This document shows positions 54,577 to 63,400 of a DNA stretch of 64,000 bases, one piece after another (position 1 is the stretch's first letter; every line of letters begins with the position of its first letter). The DNA is taken from positions 2,666,001 through 2,730,000 of the forward strand of contig CP092441.1 of the NCBI GenBank assembly GCA_030067835.1. The letters are read 5' to 3'. The translations under genes and the position numbers were made by a program. Below the pieces are notes generated by a model. That model saw only the letters and a program-made list of their open reading frames with translations, was not told the origin of the DNA and did no database searches. The stretch comes from Chakrabartyella piscis. GTDB taxonomy: Bacteria; Bacillota; Clostridia; Lachnospirales; Anaerotignaceae.

Positions 54577-55539
54577 TTACCCCCTTGGAAGTGAAGAGTA
54601 CCATTTATCGCCTTTTCTAAAAGATTTCACGCCTAAATTTTGTTTAGCAATTTTCAGTGTCCTGTTGGAAATATCAAGCTCTTTTGCTTGGTTTGTGATT
54701 TCTTCAGAACTCAGTTCACCATCTGCAAGGATTTCTTTTAGTAGATTTTCAGCTTGAGTGGTTTTACTAACAACCGAACCTCTGCCACTAAGCAAATCAT
54801 CAACTGAAGTTTCACAGTAGCCTTTCCACCTAAATCCTGTATCTGGATTTAACTCAAAAGCAATTGATTTTCCTTCTGGTGCAAGACTACTTTTATCGTG
54901 AGCAACAATTCTTAGTGTCGGTTCGTCTTTCACTCTGCCAACAACTAAAACACTTCGCACTGCTGCACGAATATCAATTGAGCCTAAACCACGATATGCA
55001 GATTTTGCTCCACCCATTTTGTTCATGTGACCGATGAGAATAACTGCACAGCCAGTTCTTTCTGCAATTAGTGACAGCCTTTTCATAATAGGTCTAATCT
55101 CGTTTGCCCTGTGCATATCAACCTCTGCACCGAGATATGCTTGGATAGGATCGAGGACGATTAGCTTGGCTGAAGTTTTTTTGATAGCTTGTTCCAGTCG
55201 CTCGTCAGAAAGTGTCAACTGAATTTCGTTTTCATCAATGACAATTACTTTTTCAAGGTCTGCACCAGTGGATAGCAGTCTTGGCTTGATGGTATCACCC
55301 AGTCCATCTTCTGCTGTTTGGTAAATCACAGTAATTGGTTCGGTTGCTGTTTCTTCTTCTGGTAGCGGTGTGCCTGTTGTGAGTAGTGCAATTAAAGACA
55401 GGACAAAAGTTGTCTTGCCCTCTCCGGGATCACCCTGTATGATGGTGACTTTGCCATAGGGAATGTAGGGATACCATATCCACTTGATTTCTTCCTCTTG
55501 GACTTCGCTGAGTTTGATTAGTTTTAATTCTTCTTTCAA
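54577..55539 (-). CDS. RepA-like AAA/RecA-type helicase
   Basis: 320 residues. Walker A GDPGEGKTT near residue 42, Walker B-like LIVLDPIQAY, and GHMNKMGGAKSAYRG, as in the RSF1010 RepA/DnaB-like ATPases. C-terminal winged HTH-like part (SSEEITNQAKELDISNRTLKIAKQNL). The start is a TTG with AGGAGA 8 bases upstream. Probably unwinds DNA for replication of the excised element. Confidence 0.8.
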   Translation of the reverse strand: MKEELKLIKLSEVQEEEIKWIWYPYIPYGKVTIIQGDPGEGKTTFVLSLIALLTTGTPLPEEETATEPITVIYQTAEDGLGDTIKPRLLSTGADLEKVIVIDENEIQLTLSDERLEQAIKKTSAKLIVLDPIQAYLGAEVDMHRANEIRPIMKRLSLIAERTGCAVILIGHMNKMGGAKSAYRGLGSIDIRAAVRSVLVVGRVKDEPTLRIVAHDKSSLAPEGKSIAFELNPDTGFRWKGYCETSVDDLLSGRGSVVSKTTQAENLLKEILADGELSSEEITNQAKELDISNRTLKIAKQNLGVKSFRKGDKWYSSLPRG

Positions 55540-55849
55540 ATTTTCATCTCCTTTTCTTCGGCTTTGTAGCCGACTGTAATTTTTGTTTGGTGGTATGGGT
55601 CGATTAAATTATTTGTGTTCGCTGTATCTAAAGCAGTTCCTAACCGAGGTTCTCTCCGTTGTTATCATCGCTCACTTTTTCAAGGTCGTTGCAATGTATC
55701 ATCTTTAGGCGACTCATTCAATTTTCAAGTTGCAAAATTTCTCCCTCACTTACTTCCTCACTCAAACAGGATTTTTCAAGTCTGTTTTTAAAAAACATAA
55801 AAAAATCACCGACCTATTTCTAAGTCAGTGATTTGGGATCGGTGTTTTC
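55540..55849 (-). promoter_or_regulatory. Leader/non-coding stretch with the conserved block
   Basis: Minus-strand landmarks AAGTAAGTGA, TTGAAAATTGAATG, CGCCTAAAG and GTGAGCGATGATAACA (55640-55770) match the block upstream of the MazF-like gene at 11041-11145. The stretch has no gene. It is probably a structured leader of the RepA-like gene. Confidence 0.4.
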
Positions 55850-56137
55850 TTATTCGGTTATGGGTAGTGGCTCATCACTTGCAAAAGTATCTAGTGCCAT
55901 TTTTGCTCCAAGTCTAAAGCCTAATTTGAAATGTGCCACATCTGATTCGCCATGTATGGTTGCGTAGGCTGTGAGAAGCTGATTAAAAATATCTTTTTCT
56001 TTCCCATCAAGTAGACTGAGTAGTTTATCCTCGTTGGCTGTTACAAATTCCATTGCTTTGTTGTAGTTTTCGTTTTGAATTTCCTTTTTCAGATTGGGTT
56101 GAATATTTCCATAGTATAGTTCTTCGATTAAGTCCAT
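55850..56137 (-). CDS. DUF6809-like protein 1
   Basis: 95 residues, helical, N-terminal MDLIEELYYGNIQP and a central FKLGFRLGAKMALD helix. A paralogue of the next gene (ELYHGNIQP ... FKLGARIMLEIF). Such small paired proteins occur in mobilizable elements. The function is unknown. Confidence 0.65.
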   Translation of the reverse strand: MDLIEELYYGNIQPNLKKEIQNENYNKAMEFVTANEDKLLSLLDGKEKDIFNQLLTAYATIHGESDVAHFKLGFRLGAKMALDTFASDEPLPITE

Positions 56138-56176
56138 TGTGTTTCACCTCATTTCCAGACATAAAAAAACGAACCG

Positions 56177-56476
56177 TCAGCCCATAATAGACTTCAACTG
56201 TTCGTCAGTTTTTTCAAATATTTCTAGCATTATCCTTGCTCCAAGTTTAAATCCCTCGGTAAATCTTTCTTCATTTCCAATGCTGTCTAGGTTGCACCAA
56301 GCGGTCATCACATTTTCCAACAAGACTTTTTCTTCTGTATTTAAGGCTTGCTCTAATTTATCCGCAGCGTCGCTTAAAATATGTTGGTTTTTCTGATAGG
56401 CACTGCCAACAACTACTTGCTTTGTAGATGGCTGAATATTCCCATGATATAATTCGCTGATTATTTTTTCGTTCAT
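56177..56476 (-). CDS. DUF6809-like protein 2
   Basis: About 99 residues from the ATG at 56476 (AGGAGG upstream). Paralogue of 55850-56137, sharing the ELYxGNIQP start and the GFKLGA... helix. The two genes are tandem and probably diverged copies. Unknown function. Confidence 0.65.
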   Translation of the reverse strand: MNEKIISELYHGNIQPSTKQVVVGSAYQKNQHILSDAADKLEQALNTEEKVLLENVMTAWCNLDSIGNEERFTEGFKLGARIMLEIFEKTDEQLKSIMG

Positions 56477-56557
56477 AAACCGAACCTCCTTTCTCAAGTC
56501 AAACACAATACCACAGAAGATGAAGAATAGCTATCTATATTGTTAACAAAATCCAAG

Positions 56558-56587
56558 TTGAATTTGGATGTTTAATTATGGTATAAT
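56558..56587 (+). promoter_or_regulatory. Promoter P0 upstream of a structured leader
   Basis: TTGAAT (56558-56563) and TATAAT (56582-56587) with 18-base spacing, just upstream of a three-stem RNA candidate at 56600-56662. Direction is plus, toward marR. Confidence 0.45.
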
Positions 56588-56599
56588 AAATATAGTGAT

Positions 56600-56662
56600 T
56601 TAGCCGACTTCGTAAAATCTTTGCGAATGTGTGGTGCCGAAAATATGGCTCGGTGGAGCTAA
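56600..56662 (+). ncRNA. Candidate three-stem structured RNA upstream of marR
   Basis: Outer pairing TTAGC (56600-56604) and GCTAA (56658-56662), hairpin TTCG...GCGAA, and hairpin GCC-GAAAATAT-GGC. Its own promoter lies directly upstream, and the next promoter (56679) lies downstream. Could be a riboswitch-like or antisense RNA. No known class was recognised. Confidence 0.3.
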
Positions 56663-56678
56663 GTTATAAAATTACCCC

Positions 56679-56707
56679 TTGACAAAAAGTTAAATCCAAC
56701 ATATAAT
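56679..56707 (+). promoter_or_regulatory. Consensus SigA promoter of the marR-nif-like cluster
   Basis: TTGACA (56679-56684) and TATAAT (56702-56707) with a 17-base spacer, an exact consensus. Two TTAGCACTACTAA sites follow before the marR start. Confidence 0.75.
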
Positions 56708-56711
56708 TTAT

Positions 56712-56774
56712 TTAGCACTACTAATTAAATTCGGTGGTGTTAAATTTTACAATTTATTTTATTAGCACTACTAA
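56712..56774. promoter_or_regulatory. Two MarR operator candidates upstream of marR
   Basis: TTAGCACTACTAA at 56712-56724, overlapping the predicted transcription start, and again at 56762-56774, just before the Shine-Dalgarno. A third copy lies before the NifH-like gene. TTAG...CTAA gives partial dyad symmetry. Strong case for autoregulation by the MarR protein. Confidence 0.65.
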
Positions 56775-56788
56775 AGATTGGAGGACTT

Positions 56789-57235
56789 ATGGAAAGTTTA
56801 AATGATTTAGAACAAAGTCTTGATGAACTTCAAAAAAGATTGCAGAAAATAAAAAAAACGAGCATGGCAGAAGATAGTTTTTTACACTCTGGTGAATTTT
56901 CGGTCATTAAGTTTATCGCTCACTATCATAAAAGGTTTGATACAGCACCAACCCTTGTGAAAATCAGCCAAGTGATTGGTATTTCTGGAGCGACTGCGAC
57001 AACTCTTTCAGATAGGCTGATTAAAAAAGGTCTTGTGAAAAAAGAAGGCTCTTTGGAGGACAAGCGAACAAAACTTTTATCACTTACTGAAAAAGGCGAA
57101 GAATATCTTCTTTCAAACAAAATGCGAAATAAAGAAATGATTTTAAAACTGATGTCGTCTATTGGTGAAGAAGATACAAAAGAACTTGCTAGAATACTAA
57201 AAAAAATTAACCAGCATTTAGAAAATGAATCATAA
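56789..57235 (+). CDS. MarR-family regulator
   Basis: 148 residues with a winged HTH (PTLVKISQVIGISGATATTLSDRLIKKGLVKKEGSLEDKRTKLLSLTEKG) that fits MarR. First gene of the plus-strand block, with GGAGG upstream. Two TTAGCACTACTAA sites before it and one before the next gene point to control of both. Ends in a perfect hairpin terminator that overlaps the stop. The inducing ligand is not visible. Confidence 0.85.
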   Translation: MESLNDLEQSLDELQKRLQKIKKTSMAEDSFLHSGEFSVIKFIAHYHKRFDTAPTLVKISQVIGISGATATTLSDRLIKKGLVKKEGSLEDKRTKLLSLTEKGEEYLLSNKMRNKEMILKLMSSIGEEDTKELARILKKINQHLENES

Positions 57236-57270
57236 AAATATATGTGCATCTTCGTATGCACATATATTTT
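57235..57270 (+). terminator. Hairpin terminator between marR and the NifH-like gene
   Basis: A perfect 15-bp stem (AAAATATATGTGCAT / ATGCACATATATTTT) with the loop CTTCGT. It overlaps the marR stop and ends in TTTT. Confidence 0.7.
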
Positions 57271-57283
57271 ACAAACATTTTAG

Positions 57284-57296
57284 TTAGCACTACTAA
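57284..57296. promoter_or_regulatory. Third MarR operator candidate, before the NifH-like gene
   Basis: TTAGCACTACTAA 18 bases upstream of the NifH-like ATG, beside the Shine-Dalgarno AAAGGAG. Confidence 0.6.
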
Positions 57297-57314
57297 GAAA
57301 AGGAGTTAATCATT

Positions 57315-58073
57315 ATGAAAAAAATTGCAATTTACGGAAAAGGTGGTATTGGTAAATCAACTACTACATCAAATTTATCAGCAGCACTCGCACTGAAAGG
57401 ATACAAGGTTATGCAAATTGGTTGCGATCCAAAATCTGATTCAACCAAAAACCTTATGGGTGGTAAAATCATTCCATCTGTACTAGATAAAATCAAAGAA
57501 AAAGGTGATGACATCACTCTTTCAGATGTTGTTTATGAAGGCTTTGGTGGTGTACTATGCGTGGAATCAGGCGGTCCTACCCCTGGTATCGGTTGTGCAG
57601 GTCGTGGTATTATCTCAGCATTTGAAAAACTAGCTGAACTAAACGCTTTTGAAACCTACAAACCAGACATTGTAATCTATGATGTTTTAGGTGATGTGGT
57701 TTGTGGTGGTTTTGCAATGCCAATTCGTGACGGGTATGCTAAGGAAGTGTTCATTGTATCCAGTGGTGAAATGATGGCTCTTTATGCTGCCGATAATATT
57801 TCAAGAGCCATCAAAAACTTTGAAAAACGCTCTTACGCAAAAGTTGGAGGGCTTATTCTAAACTCTAAAAATATTGAGGATGAACGTGAAATCGTAGAGA
57901 AAGCTTGCGTGGAAATTGGAACTGATATTGTCATGCAAATCCCAAGATGTGCAGACATTCAAACAGCAGAAAATGCTGGCGGCACTGTTTTTGAGTTTAC
58001 AAAAAACTCTGAAATGCTTGCCATTTACAATGATTTAGCAGATAAAATCCTAGCAAGAACAAGCGAAAATTAA
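57315..58073 (+). CDS. NifH-like nitrogenase-reductase-family ATPase
   Basis: 252 residues. P-loop [11 protein letters not shown] (residues 7-17), the two [4Fe-4S]-binding cysteines in GIGCAGRG (Cys 94) and VVCGGFAMP (Cys 130), and the switch-region VLGDVVCGG are present. NifH-family proteins are MgATP-driven electron donors to a component-1 partner (nitrogenase, chlorophyll synthesis, CfbC and related). Slightly shorter than NifH (~290 residues). Forms an operon with two component-1-like genes, all preceded by MarR sites. The native substrate is unknown. Confidence 0.9.
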   Translation: MKKIAIYGKGGIGKSTTTSNLSAALALKGYKVMQIGCDPKSDSTKNLMGGKIIPSVLDKIKEKGDDITLSDVVYEGFGGVLCVESGGPTPGIGCAGRGIISAFEKLAELNAFETYKPDIVIYDVLGDVVCGGFAMPIRDGYAKEVFIVSSGEMMALYAADNISRAIKNFEKRSYAKVGGLILNSKNIEDEREIVEKACVEIGTDIVMQIPRCADIQTAENAGGTVFEFTKNSEMLAIYNDLADKILARTSEN

Positions 58074-58083
58074 GGAGGAACCT

Positions 58084-58722
58084 ATGCGAAATATGAAAAA
58101 AATGCTGCATGGAGATATGGATATGAGTCGTTGTCCACTTTCTGGTGCAGCGAAAGCAGTAACGATGATTGATGGTGCAGCAATGCTAATTATCGGCACA
58201 GAGGAATGCACCTATTACACCAAGTCATCTTTGGATATGAAAGGTGATGGAAGCAATTGTTTTTCGGTTGTATTAGATAAAAATGATGTGACTTTTGGCA
58301 GTATTGACACTGTAACAGAGGCAGTTTATGAACTTCTTGATGAATATACACCCAAAGCCTTGTTTCTAATTACAACTTGCGTGGTTGAAATTATCGGCGA
58401 TGACTTTACTGCTCTTGCAAAAGAGGCAAGTGAGAAATATAATTTGCCTGTAAAAGTCATTCAAACCAATCATTACAAGGGCAAAGATGATGAATATGGC
58501 ATGGATTTGGTTTTTGATGCAGCCAAGGAAATCGGGCAAAACCCCCATAAGTTTAGTAGCATGGCAAAAATGCTAGGCAACAAACTTGGTAGTAAAGGAA
58601 ATATGAAACACTCAAATATGTCCGAAGAAGAAATGTTTCAAATGCTCAAAGCAAAAACAGGTGGACGAATGTCAGACGAAGAGATACGTCAAAAAATTCG
58701 TTCAAAGATGGGAGGAAGATAA
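58084..58722 (+). CDS. Short nitrogenase component-1-like protein (cysteine-bearing)
   Basis: 212 residues, about half the length of NifD/NifK. Cysteines in SRCPLSG (17), GTEECTYY (42) and TTCVVEIIGDD (99) match three cluster-ligand positions of component-1 subunits. The C-terminal 55 residues are methionine-rich and charged (NMKHSNMSEEEMFQMLK ... MSDEEIRQKIRSKMGG). Starts 10 bases after the NifH-like stop with GGAGG. It probably holds an iron-sulfur cluster at an interface with the next protein. Two lost domains versus NifD are clear. Confidence 0.85.
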   Translation: MRNMKKMLHGDMDMSRCPLSGAAKAVTMIDGAAMLIIGTEECTYYTKSSLDMKGDGSNCFSVVLDKNDVTFGSIDTVTEAVYELLDEYTPKALFLITTCVVEIIGDDFTALAKEASEKYNLPVKVIQTNHYKGKDDEYGMDLVFDAAKEIGQNPHKFSSMAKMLGNKLGSKGNMKHSNMSEEEMFQMLKAKTGGRMSDEEIRQKIRSKMGGR

Positions 58723-58723
58723 T

Positions 58724-59830
58724 ATGGCACTTACTAGATTTTTACCAACTCCATCGGATCGAATGGGAATTTTATGGACGCTGCTGCAGATTGATAATGC
58801 TGTAATTTTAGAATATGGCACAGAGGGTACAACTGCTTATGCAATGAAAACTTTTATGATGATGGGTATGGATGTTCATAATAAACTTTTTGCCACAGGA
58901 CTTGATGAAAACAATGTGGTTATGGGTGATACAACAAGTTTAGAGAAGAAGATAGTAGAGCTTGATAAAAAGTTCTCACCAAAAGCAATTTTTGTGATGG
59001 CTAGTTCAGTTTCTTCCATGACTGGATCTGATGTAAAAGGAGTTTGCACCTATATGCAAGATGAAATCAGTGCAGAACTTGTTGTATTTACACAAGGTGG
59101 ATTTAATGGGGATTACAGCAGTGGTATCGAAGCTTGCTATACAGATTTGGTATCAAACTTCGCAATTAGTCAATTTGATATAGAAAATTGCTATAATATT
59201 TTAGGTGTTTCAGCTATGGAACATAATGCTAAGGCTGATGTTTTGATAATCGAAAAATTACTTTCAGAAAATTTTGGCTTATATAAAAATGCTGTATTAT
59301 CATTTGAAACCAACCTTGAATCAATCGAAACTATTTCGAAAGCAAAGGTGAATCTCGTGCTAAGTTACGAGGGATTAAAGGCAGCTGACATCCTAAAAGA
59401 GAGATTTGGAACACCTTATGTTTATGCATTGCCGATTGGTGAAACTGCAACAAATCAGTGGCTTACGAATATTGCAAAGGCTATTTCTGTAAGTTTTGAA
59501 ATGCGAAAAATAGAGTTAGCAAAGAACTTAAATCGTGATGTTTTGATTTTTGCAAGCTATGACAAGGCTCTTGCTTTAAAACAGTATATGGAAGAAATGG
59601 GTTGTACTGTTTTAGATGTTATCTGCACGCACAAAATAAAAAAGCGAGATGATATTCGATACATCAAGAGCGAGAAAGAAAAGATTTCTCTGTTTCAATC
59701 AGCGAAGAATGCCATTATTTTTGCAGATGATACTTTTTTAAAATTTGCAGATGGTAGTAATGTTAAAGTAAGCTTAAACCAGAATAGAAGTCTGTTAGGC
59801 TTGCAAGAACTGTCTGAAATCTCTAGATAA
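58724..59830 (+). CDS. Nitrogenase component-1-like protein lacking cluster cysteines
   Basis: About 368 residues from the ATG at 58724 (GGAGG upstream; a longer frame to 58661 reads through the previous gene). The fold pattern of component-1 subunits is kept (IDNAVILEYGTEGTTAYAMK, ASSVSSMTGSDVKGVC), but the TTCxxExIGDD block reads ASSVSSMTGSD and the ECxxY block reads TEGTTAY, so cluster cysteines are gone. It begins one base after the previous stop. Likely the partner of the preceding protein. Confidence 0.85.
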   Translation: MALTRFLPTPSDRMGILWTLLQIDNAVILEYGTEGTTAYAMKTFMMMGMDVHNKLFATGLDENNVVMGDTTSLEKKIVELDKKFSPKAIFVMASSVSSMTGSDVKGVCTYMQDEISAELVVFTQGGFNGDYSSGIEACYTDLVSNFAISQFDIENCYNILGVSAMEHNAKADVLIIEKLLSENFGLYKNAVLSFETNLESIETISKAKVNLVLSYEGLKAADILKERFGTPYVYALPIGETATNQWLTNIAKAISVSFEMRKIELAKNLNRDVLIFASYDKALALKQYMEEMGCTVLDVICTHKIKKRDDIRYIKSEKEKISLFQSAKNAIIFADDTFLKFADGSNVKVSLNQNRSLLGLQELSEISR

Positions 59831-59920
59831 TTGCTATCAATAGTAAATCTGAGGTTATGAGCATTTGCTTGATACAAGGCTTTTTACTCCTACCGAAGAT
59901 TATCTAACTAAATAAACACA

Positions 59921-59965
59921 AAGGCTCAAACCTTGCTTAATTGCTTGGTCTGAGCCTTGTTTTTA
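59921..59965 (+). terminator. Terminator of the nif-like operon
   Basis: AAGGCTCA and TGAGCCTT form a stem around CTTGCTTAATTGCTTGG-like loop, followed by TGTTTTTAT on the plus strand. The minus-strand T-run is weaker. Confidence 0.65.
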
Positions 59966-59976
59966 TATAATCGCCT

Positions 59977-60315
59977 TTATTCGAGTATCTGCCAAATATA
60001 AAGTGGTGCTGTCAGGGCAAACATCAACCCAAAGAACAAAATCGCAAGTGGCATAAAGTCAAACTCACCATGTTTTTTGTAATCGAAATAACTTACTGCA
60101 AGTTTCACAAACAACACAATCACCAAAATCATATCCACCACAGGGAAGATAACCTGATTGGTCACCTCTTTGATTTCCAGTGCTGCTGCTTTCCAAGTTT
60201 CCTCAATGGCGCCAGAAACATCTGCTGCATAGACTTCATTTGCGAATAAAAAAATCAGTATCACAGCCAAAACTGCAACACCGAAATACAACATCATTCT
60301 TTTTTTCTTTGTCAT
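59977..60315 (-). CDS. DUF3852-like membrane protein of the ICE transfer apparatus
   Basis: 112 residues: an N-terminal signal/TM (RMMLYFGVAVLAVILIFLFANEVYA), a second TM (VIFPVVDMILVIVLFVKLAVSY) and a third (MPLAILFFGLMFALTAPLYI). VirB2/pilin-like small membrane proteins of this kind normally sit between the SpaA-type and the methyltransferase/VirB6 genes, which are now 18.6 kb away. The Shine-Dalgarno AAAGG is upstream. Confidence 0.8.
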   Translation of the reverse strand: MTKKKRMMLYFGVAVLAVILIFLFANEVYAADVSGAIEETWKAAALEIKEVTNQVIFPVVDMILVIVLFVKLAVSYFDYKKHGEFDFMPLAILFFGLMFALTAPLYIWQILE

Positions 60316-60406
60316 ATATTCACTACCTTTCTTCTAAAAAACTATGGAACCTCAAAATCCGAAGTCCCATAGCCATTTTTAAGTTATGCTATTCTTGTTT
60401 GATTCA

Positions 60407-63400
60407 TCAATACCCTGTTTGTGGTAATGTTACATAGGTTGGATTGAGTCCAAACACAGTGGTATTCCAACTGGTTGTTCTGGACTCCCACTCATTACCA
60501 TAACGTCCACCAACTTCTGCACGATTGATGATTTGATACCCACTAGGCATAGTTGGCAACACTTGACAAAATACGCTGATGTTTTTTGTTTGGGCAAAGC
60601 CTGATCCAACACTATCAAACTCAAAACGCACATCGGTTACATACTCGCCATTTTGCAAGCCAAGCACATTGGAATGTAAGCTAAACTCATAATCATTTTC
60701 TGTCAATAAGTTATCTGCAAGCACCATATAATCACGATAGTTGGTTTTATAGGTGATTGTGTAATAACCACGTTCATTGAATGTACCTGTTGTGATTTTG
60801 AGGATTCTTGTGGCATCTGTTGGGATTCTATCGTGGATATAGAAATCCTCGATACTGCCAGAAGAACCATTTTCCACACCATAAATTTCATAGTGAATGG
60901 TGCTAGATGGCATAATCTGAACTGGTCCTTTTTTCTGGATACTCAAGTCCAAATCTATGCTACTGTTCAACACTTCAAAGCGAATGATATCTCCATTGTG
61001 TCTAATCTCTGCCAACAACATTGTATCATTCAGTGCATAGTATCTCGGTGCAGAAACCTCTTTGATGGTATAGACACCCACTGGCAAAAGTGAGGATGCT
61101 GCCACACCATCGCTATCAGATGTGATTTGATCCACCAAGTTTCCAGTGATGTTATAAATCTCAAACACTGCACCACTAAGGGATGAGCCTGCTGGCAAGC
61201 CTGTCAATTCGTTGTATTCTGAAGATCGTTTGGTAATTACAATCTGACCTGCTTGTGGTGTGTTTTCCCAAATGATTTCCGTAGTTTTTCCTTCCTTAAC
61301 CCAGAAAGTTTTCACTTCATCATCACCAATATATCCTTCGGCTGCTTCAATTTCTCTTAGTTTATACTTGCCATCTTCCAAGGTTTTGTCCAGCCACACA
61401 TAACCTTCGTTATCGCTTTCGTATTCACCGATTGGATCATTGTCTGCATCATACAAAAGGAATTTCACACCGCCAATACCTTCTTTGGTTACGCTATCAA
61501 TCTTACGAATAAACAAGGAGGACATTGGTGTATTCTCCACTTCCACTGTTGTTCTCTGTCCGTCTATCATAGTGAATTCGATTGCAGTATCTTCGATTTT
61601 GTAGCCATCAGCTGCCTCTGTTTCTTTCAAGATATACTCACCAGATGCCAAGCCTTCTATGGTAATCAAACCATATTTATCCGTTGTGTAATATCCGATT
61701 TCTTCCCCATTAAGTTTAGTAATCAAGAACTCTACACCCTTAATGGGATCTCCTGTTTGACTATCAATTTTTTCAATGACAAGGTCAGAAAATGGTTCAT
61801 TCAACACTTCCAAAACCGTTTCTTGTGTGCTTTTCACCTCAACTATCTTTAGTTCATTATCCAAATGATACCCAGTAGGTGCTTTCTGCTCTGTCACCTC
61901 ATAAAACCCATCTTCCAAATCTTCCACGAAGAAGGTACCATTGTAATCTGTTTTGTAATCGCCTACATATTCCCCATTCAGTTTTCGCACCTCAAACTCT
62001 GCATCTGCAAGGGGTTCTCTGGTTTCGCTATCCAGTTTAATGATTTTCAAACCACTTAAAGGTTGATTGGAAAAGGTCAACGTATAGGTTTTGCCATCTG
62101 TACCAATGTCAATGGTTTTGGCTGTAGAATTGATGACATAGCCTGATGGTGCTTGGATTTCTGTCACCACATAGCTATCTGGTTTCAAGTTTGGAATCAA
62201 GATTTCACCATTTTGATCTGTGGTATATTCCCCATTGCTGCTGCCTACAAGTGTCCCATCACCTGTTGTGACTTTGAACACTGCACCAGCCAAAGGTGTA
62301 CCATCGTTTTCATCCACCTTATTGATGAGAAGCGAACCATATGGATAGTTGGTAAAAGTCATCTCCACGATACTTGTACCATCAGCCTTTAACCATGCTT
62401 GTTGTTGGCTATTTTCTGATAATAGGTAGTTGGTTGGTGGATCAACTTCTTCCACGATATACGCACCAGCGGTCAAACCTGTCACCACAATAATCCCTGA
62501 ATTATCCGTGGTATATCGACCAATGATTGTGCCAGAATTGCCTGAAATATCTTCAGAAACTTGACGCAATTCAAAAACTGCACCAGCCAACATCTCAGAT
62601 GTATTTGCATCCACTTTTTTGATGACAATGCTGTTCAAAGGATAGTTTGTCACACCACCTGTATAGTCATTTCCACTTGTAATGGTGGTGCTTGTGGTGG
62701 TACTTGTAGATGTATCTTGACTATCATCACTTCCAGTTTCATCTAGGGTTAGGTAGGCATTTTCGCCCTCTGACAGATAGATGCGTGTTGTTGGATCGGA
62801 TGGCAAACTAAATCCTTGGGCTGGTATGGTTTCTGTCACAATATACCAACCAGTTGACACATTTTCAATGACGATTTTACCACTGGCATCTGTTTTATAA
62901 GTGCCTAGATTTTCAATGCCACCATCTGGATTTTCATATTGAATTTCAAAGACAGTGCCTGCAATGGGTTCGTTGGTCAATCCATTTATTTTTGTAATAA
63001 TCAGTGTGGGATTCTTTGTATTCTCAAAGACCAATGTCTTTGTTTTGCCCCATTCCAAAGCAATGTCTTTATACTGGGTATCCAAAATATAACCTGTTGG
63101 AGCAGAGATTTCTTCCACAGTGTACACTGCTTCGTCCAAATCCCTAATAACGATTGTACCTGTGCTATCGGTGATATATTCGCTGACGGTCATATCCTCT
63201 GTTTTGGTGACTTTGAAAGTTGCACCAGCCAAAGGTTCATTTGTCACAGCATCAATTTTCATAATCTGCAAGGATGGTCGCAAACGATTGGTAAACATGA
63301 CTTCCACCAACTGGTTGGGTTCCAAATACACATCTTTGCTCTCTGTTTCCAGCAAATATCCACTTGGTGCTGTTGTTTCTGTGATGGTATACCAACCTTC

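Noticed and set aside
57315..59830. True nitrogen-fixation genes
   Set aside because: The component-1-like proteins are too short and one lacks cluster cysteines; no nifB, nifE or nifN is present.
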